Assembly: GCA_905181645.1 (NCBI GenBank)
Contig: CAJIYN010000001.1
Location: forward strand, 186,001-250,000
Reading direction: 5' to 3'
DNA from: an uncultured SAR86 cluster bacterium
GTDB lineage: Bacteria > Pseudomonadota > Gammaproteobacteria > Magnimaribacterales > D2472
DNA length: 64,000 bases
The notes under the pieces were generated by a model. It had not been told where the DNA came from. It saw nothing but the letters and a program-made list of their open reading frames with translations, and searched no databases. Below are positions 60,033 through 64,000 of this stretch, piece by piece. How positions within the stretch are numbered: the stretch's first letter is position 1; each line of letters starts with the position of its first letter. The position numbers were made by a program, and so were the translations under genes.

Positions 60033-60666
60033 TCAATTCTTACAAAATAAAGCTATATCCTTCGTAGGAATTTCTAGCCTCCAATTATTTTGTTCTGCAA
60101 TTACCTCAAAAGTCTTTTGTGAATAAAAAACAACATGGGTTGGATCTTTCCGGTAATACCAATTTTCAAAAAGCTTATCTTCAGTTAAAAAAGTAGTCAT
60201 TACGCCAAGCCACGCATCTGGTAGTAAAAGTGCATCAAAGGTTTTAAATTCTTTATTTGGATTAAAAAAATGTTCGACTGTTTCTGTGCAGGTTATAAAG
60301 TTATATTTTTTAGAAAAGATCTCTTTGTTGGGATAAAAGAATGGGTCATAGAGATCAATGTCGTACCCTTTTGCTTTAAGCATCTCTGCTAATGCAGGTC
60401 CGTGACCACAACCAAAATCAAGACCTCTGTCATCAGACTTTAATTTAGCCGTCAAAGGTTCTGATAATTTGGATAAAAACTTGAAGATAGGCCGGATCGC
60501 CTATTTCATTGTGATGCTCTAAATATCTTCCCTTCTCAGTATCTTCATCTATAAAAAAAGCTTGGTCTAAAAATTTCACTGAGCAATGTGAGCATTGCCA
60601 GTAAGTTTTTCTGTCTTTTGTGATAAAGGAGCTTACCAATTCGCTTTTGCAAACAATGCAGGGCAT
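60033..60666 (-). CDS. Class I SAM methyltransferase with N-terminal zinc finger (frameshifted)
   Basis: N-terminal CxxC...CxxC finger: MPCIVCKSELVSSFITKDR, YWQCSHCSVKFLDQ. After a shift near 60460: DRGLDFGCGHGPALAEMLK (motif I), DIDLYDPFFYPNKEIF, FITCTETVEHFFNPNKEF and HVVFYSQKTFEVIAEQNNW. About 210 residues. This finger-methyltransferase arrangement occurs in small-molecule and sugar methylases; substrate unknown. Confidence 0.87.
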
Positions 60667-60677
60667 TTTTTGTGTCC

Positions 60678-62744
60678 TTATTTTGTTATTGAAGGTTTAT
60701 ATTTTGATGATTTTAGACGAGCCTTAATAAAGAGCATCAGTCCTATGATTGATATCGGTAAAAGAACTCTTAATGGATAGATAAAAAATTCATATAAATC
60801 TGGATTAAATTCAGAGAATATAATCATGAGTAAAGATACTCCTGATATTAAATAAAAGAATGCAAACACTACATCAATAGTTGTCATTGATAGGGGTTGA
60901 GGTCTTTCTGTGGAGAAGTATAGCGCTATGCTCGATAAGAAAGCTGTAGTTAGATAACCAAGTGCTGTACTAGATTCTGAAGTTGGTAGATACAAGGTGT
61001 AATAGACAAGTACAAATAAGAAAGATAGAGGTATTCCTATTTTTAGTAAAGTCATTGAACTTGCTCTTTGTAATTCCCAGCCTATTCTAACTTCTTCATT
61101 AATTTTGGGTATGCGCGCAAGATCTTCTGATAAAGCTACCCAAGATTTCTTCCTATTCACCCCACACTTGGCATTTACAAGACTCCAGCCATCTATATTA
61201 AATTCTCTATCAAGATATTGTTGAGGTACAGGTTGAATGATCAGTCCATTATCTGTTGAGGATAGGCTTATATATAAAAATTGATGATCAAACGGATAAT
61301 TGCTACCCATGGCTTTAAAATCAAAATTGGCAGTTATTAAATATCTAGATGAGTATGAATTAATATTCTTATGTGCCTCTAGTTCTTTTACTTCATATTT
61401 TGGATTAATAGAACTAAGATTATTAAATTGTATTGTTATTATCGGATTCTCTGATGGCGCAATAATGTCAAGATATAACTCAGCTCCAAAGGTGCCTTCC
61501 TCGATGGAGATATTTGTAATACGTAGGACATCAATATTAAAAGAAATGACTCCTGAAATTTTTTGGATGCTATCAACTATGGATAATTGATTTTTATAAA
61601 GAGTTTTAATAGGACTCTCTGAAGATTTATTAATTGGCTGTGAAAGCCTAACAAGTGCAGATGTTTTTAAAATATTCTGATTTTCATTAAAAGCAAAGTC
61701 TTTTGAAGTGCCCAAAAAAATATCTTTTGATCCATTAACTTTATTTAAGCATTCTATTACCTCGGATATAAAACTCTCAGGATCTTTATATTTAAGATCA
61801 TTTTTATCTGATACATATTTAATCATTGAAGGAATTTCAAATTGACTAAAATTATTATTAAATTGTGCTCTGATGTTATCGGAACAATCTTCTTCAACAT
61901 CTTCAAGAAAAGCTTCCATTGAAAGGTATATATCATAATTAGCAGCATCTTTGGCAAGGATAGTATTTGAGATATTTGTATAATCTAATTTAGATGAATC
62001 TGTTGTTAAGGTAATAAATCTATCCTTGTCAAAGTTTTTTAGAATATTAAAAAGGCTTGGTTTTAAAGAAAAAGGCATCGCTCCTAAATTAATCAAATCT
62101 GATGGAGTAGAGTTAGCTAGAAAATCTTTAATATCTTTTTTTAGTATCTCATTATCCTCATTAAGAGCTTTGCCGTGTGTAGTAAATAAAAATATATTAT
62201 GCTCCATAAGCTCATCTTTGCGTTTATATAGAGCGCTTGATGGGCCCATATTGGAAATATGAAATACTTTCTCTTTATTAACTAATTTCCTTAGATCATT
62301 CATTTTTTCAACATATCCCTTACTGGGATCAGAAAAGGCATTTGACCTTAGATCAAAAAGATTAAGACTTTTAAAGTCTATATTTTTTGAAAGTGCGGTG
62401 GTGTTAAATAAGAGCGTAGTTTTTGAAGAAACTTTCTTTATGTTGTTAGTTTTTGTTTCGCCTATTGAAGCAAAAGCTCCAGGAGATGTTGCAAAAGTTC
62501 CAGCATCCTTTATGCCAGGGCCGTAAGCAACCATTAAACTTTTGACACCTAAATCAGTTCTTAATCTTGTAAGTCTATCTTTAGTCTCTCCGATACCACC
62601 ATCTGAATTGATTCTATTTTCTATAAGTTTAGATGTTTTTTTGCCTAAAGCTTGAGCCTGCTGGCCAGATTTGCTGGAAGCGGACCATAATAAAAACTTG
62701 ATGGGATGATTTATTAAAAGTTTACTTTCGAGGCGGAAGAGCAT
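60678..62744 (-). CDS. Pentameric ligand-gated ion channel fused to a periplasmic-binding-like receptor domain
   Basis: 688 residues, one open frame. N-terminal part (about 10-340) resembles type I periplasmic binding proteins: PIKFLLWSASSKSGQQAQAL, GKKTSKLIENRINSDGGIG, LMVAYGPGIKDAGTFATSPG. Residues about 396-563 look like a pLGIC ligand-binding beta sandwich, with FNIDVLRITNISIEEGTFGA and the Pro-loop YPFDHQFLYISL (483-494). Four membrane helices follow: LLKIGIPLSFLFVLVYYTLY, ALGYLTTAFLSSIALYFST (pore helix), IDVVFAFFYLISGVSLLMII and LRVLLPISIIGLMLFIKAR. No clear signal peptide is left at the start, which overlaps the upstream gene, so the first codons may be lost. It probably opens on binding a small solute. 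Confidence 0.75.
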   Translation of the reverse strand: MLFRLESKLLINHPIKFLLWSASSKSGQQAQALGKKTSKLIENRINSDGGIGETKDRLTRLRTDLGVKSLMVAYGPGIKDAGTFATSPGAFASIGETKTNNIKKVSSKTTLLFNTTALSKNIDFKSLNLFDLRSNAFSDPSKGYVEKMNDLRKLVNKEKVFHISNMGPSSALYKRKDELMEHNIFLFTTHGKALNEDNEILKKDIKDFLANSTPSDLINLGAMPFSLKPSLFNILKNFDKDRFITLTTDSSKLDYTNISNTILAKDAANYDIYLSMEAFLEDVEEDCSDNIRAQFNNNFSQFEIPSMIKYVSDKNDLKYKDPESFISEVIECLNKVNGSKDIFLGTSKDFAFNENQNILKTSALVRLSQPINKSSESPIKTLYKNQLSIVDSIQKISGVISFNIDVLRITNISIEEGTFGAELYLDIIAPSENPIITIQFNNLSSINPKYEVKELEAHKNINSYSSRYLITANFDFKAMGSNYPFDHQFLYISLSSTDNGLIIQPVPQQYLDREFNIDGWSLVNAKCGVNRKKSWVALSEDLARIPKINEEVRIGWELQRASSMTLLKIGIPLSFLFVLVYYTLYLPTSESSTALGYLTTAFLSSIALYFSTERPQPLSMTTIDVVFAFFYLISGVSLLMIIFSEFNPDLYEFFIYPLRVLLPISIIGLMLFIKARLKSSKYKPSITK

Positions 62745-63039
62745 GAACCATCGTTATGGATTTAGTGTCAGCCCCTGCTCTACGATGTTCAGATAAGGCT
62801 TGATATTCTGGATCATTAAACCATGCATCTGCCGCAGCTTCTGATGGAAATTGAAAAATAATCATTCGGCCTGATCTGGGTTCTGAACCTTCTAAATGCT
62901 TCGGATTGTCATCAAAGGTAATAAAAGAGCCCCCGTGCTTCTTTAAGATTGGAAAGAAACCTTTCTCATATTTTCTATACTCACTCAGATCTTCATGGGT
63001 CTCTAGATTAGCAATCATATAAACTGGTACGTCTGACAT
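62722..63039 (-). CDS. DUF1330-family protein
   Basis: Dimeric alpha-beta barrel protein: VPVYMIANLETHEDLSEYRK, YEKGFFPILKKHGGSFITF, GRMIIFQFPSEAAADAWFND, PEYQALSEHRRAGADTKS. The FPSxxAAxxWFxDPEYQxL pattern is the family mark. Start at 63039 (MSDVPVYM) because AAGGAG lies 6 bases upstream; an earlier ATG at 63066 has none. It lies between the dehalogenase and the channel gene. Confidence 0.9.
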   Translation of the reverse strand: MSDVPVYMIANLETHEDLSEYRKYEKGFFPILKKHGGSFITFDDNPKHLEGSEPRSGRMIIFQFPSEAAADAWFNDPEYQALSEHRRAGADTKSITMVHALPPRK

Positions 63040-63058
63040 GTGATTTCTCCTTACTTGT

Positions 63059-63940
63059 CTATACAAGTATTTTATACCATTTTGCTATAGCTTGGCCTAT
63101 TTCAATAGGTGAGTCCTCTTGTATAAAGTGAAGCCCCTTAACTGTGACTTCTTGCTGATTTGGCCATGTTCTGCAAAATTCACGCTGCCTTCCAGTCAAA
63201 ATTGAGCCGGGTTCAGCATTAATGAATAATTTGGGCATTTGGCTGTTTGTCATAAAAGCTCCATAGTCATTAACTAAACTTACTATCTCCTCTGGCTCGC
63301 CTTCGATGGGAATCTGACGTGGCCAATTTAACAGAGGCTGGCGGTCATCGCTATTTAAATGTGGAGCACGATAAGCATTCATTTCTTCATCGCTGAGCTT
63401 GCGCATAATTGATGAGGGAAGCACAGCTTCTATAAACATATTACGATTAAGTATTAAGTCTTCGCCCTTATCAGAACGAAAGCCTTTAAAAATTCCAACA
63501 GCATCTTTATGCCAATCATCCCAGGTCATAGGTTTTACAATTGCTTCCATGTAAGCAATGCCTTTGGTTTGCTCTGGATTACGCATAGCCCATAAAAAAC
63601 CAATCCCGCTCCCCCAATCATGAATAACAAGGGTAACTTTTGTATTTGCTCCAATAGTCTCAAGCAAACCATTCACGTAACTGTAAGCAACCTCAAGGGA
63701 ATATCTGTCAGGGCCCTCAGTAACTGATAATTTTTCAGAGTCTCCTTGACCTATAAGATCAGGAACTATGACTCTACCTAAGTCAGTTAGTTCAGGAATA
63801 ATATTGCGCCATAAAAAAGATGAAGTTGGATTCCCATGAAGAAGCACAATTGGATCTCCAGACCCTTCCTCCACATAGGCTATTTGTTTTCCAGCTACAC
63901 TGGCAAACTTCTTTTTATACTGCATAGTTTCACTTATCAT
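63059..63940 (-). CDS. Haloalkane dehalogenase (HLD-II, DhaA/LinB-like)
   Basis: 293 residues, intact. LLHGNPTSSFLWRNIIPEL gives the halide-binding Asn37, VIHDWGSGIGFLWAMRNPEQ the nucleophile Asp108 and Trp109, IAYMEAIVKPMTWDDWH the family YMEAI segment, and TVKGLHFIQEDSPIEIGQAI the catalytic His. Cleaves carbon-halogen bonds of haloalkanes by family; true substrate unknown. GGAG lies 6 bases before the ATG. A different subfamily from the dehalogenase at 54594. Confidence 0.93.
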   Translation of the reverse strand: MISETMQYKKKFASVAGKQIAYVEEGSGDPIVLLHGNPTSSFLWRNIIPELTDLGRVIVPDLIGQGDSEKLSVTEGPDRYSLEVAYSYVNGLLETIGANTKVTLVIHDWGSGIGFLWAMRNPEQTKGIAYMEAIVKPMTWDDWHKDAVGIFKGFRSDKGEDLILNRNMFIEAVLPSSIMRKLSDEEMNAYRAPHLNSDDRQPLLNWPRQIPIEGEPEEIVSLVNDYGAFMTNSQMPKLFINAEPGSILTGRQREFCRTWPNQQEVTVKGLHFIQEDSPIEIGQAIAKWYKILV

Positions 63941-64000
63941 AACGGTACTCCTTAATTACTTATAGATTCCTTATTTTGCTGATTAGACTTTCTTCAAGGA

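Overview
The window is AT-rich and gene-dense and reads as a marine gammaproteobacterium, most likely of the SAR86 type. That is an inference from gene content: a DUF3450/TtpC/ExbB/ExbD/TonB/TPR operon, argS-SPOR-yggS-proC-yggT-metX-metW, haloalkane dehalogenases, glutathione transferases, nitronate monooxygenases, and TRAP rather than sugar transport. No rRNA, CRISPR array, insertion sequence or credible complete tRNA was seen.

Two properties of the sequence shape the annotation. First, many obvious housekeeping genes (tonB, argS, rpoH, lipA, uvrD, typA, metF, metX, efp) are broken by single-base frameshifts, often in homopolymers. This looks like uncorrected long-read error, so such genes are listed over their full reconstructed span. 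Second, at several places unrelated gene fragments are butted together or inverted (about 14.1-16.0, 17.6-17.8, 19.0, 50.6-51.0 and 59.0 kb). Two of the fragments (SusD and an RND pump) look Bacteroidota-like. Chimeric assembly is the simplest explanation; real recombination is the alternative.

Layout. 0-4.8 kb: TonB2-type energy-transduction operon on the minus strand. 4.9-7.6: a DUF1295 membrane protein and an ACE-like M2 dipeptidase lipoprotein. 7.6-14.1: plus-strand housekeeping run from efp to metW. 14.1-19.4: mosaic region with rdgB, hemW, tatD, susD, trmB, rpoH, cysQ and phoA pieces. 19.5-24.2: crotonase, yaaA, TRAP permeases and a PNGase F-like lipoprotein. 24.2-30.4: DUF805, metF, lipA-lipB, a TRAP binding protein and uvrD. 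30.5-33.7: an RpiR regulator, nitronate monooxygenase, MazG-like protein and a voltage-sensor membrane protein. 33.8-38.5: an accessory stretch of small unknown genes, a beta-flower-like repeat protein, a DUF2779 nuclease-like gene and a DNA methyltransferase fused to HNH. 38.5-45.2: a serine hydrolase, a second nitronate monooxygenase, malonyl-CoA decarboxylase, an SDR and a penicillin acylase. 45.3-48.2: an SDR/epimerase/MerR/HAD operon behind a MerR-type promoter. 48.3-50.1: typA. 52.2-64: detoxification-like genes (two GSTs, two haloalkane dehalogenases, DUF1330 proteins, an EstB-like esterase, MAPEG, VOC) and a large pentameric ligand-gated channel fused to a periplasmic-binding-like domain.

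The most interesting items are the receptor-channel fusion (60678-62744), the voltage-sensor/bestrophin-like fusion (32642-33745), two near-identical MerR-type promoters 9 kb apart (48190-48220 and 57193-57223) that suggest a shared regulon, the PNGase F-like lipoprotein coupled to TRAP genes, and the methyltransferase-HNH fusion beside a DUF2779 gene.
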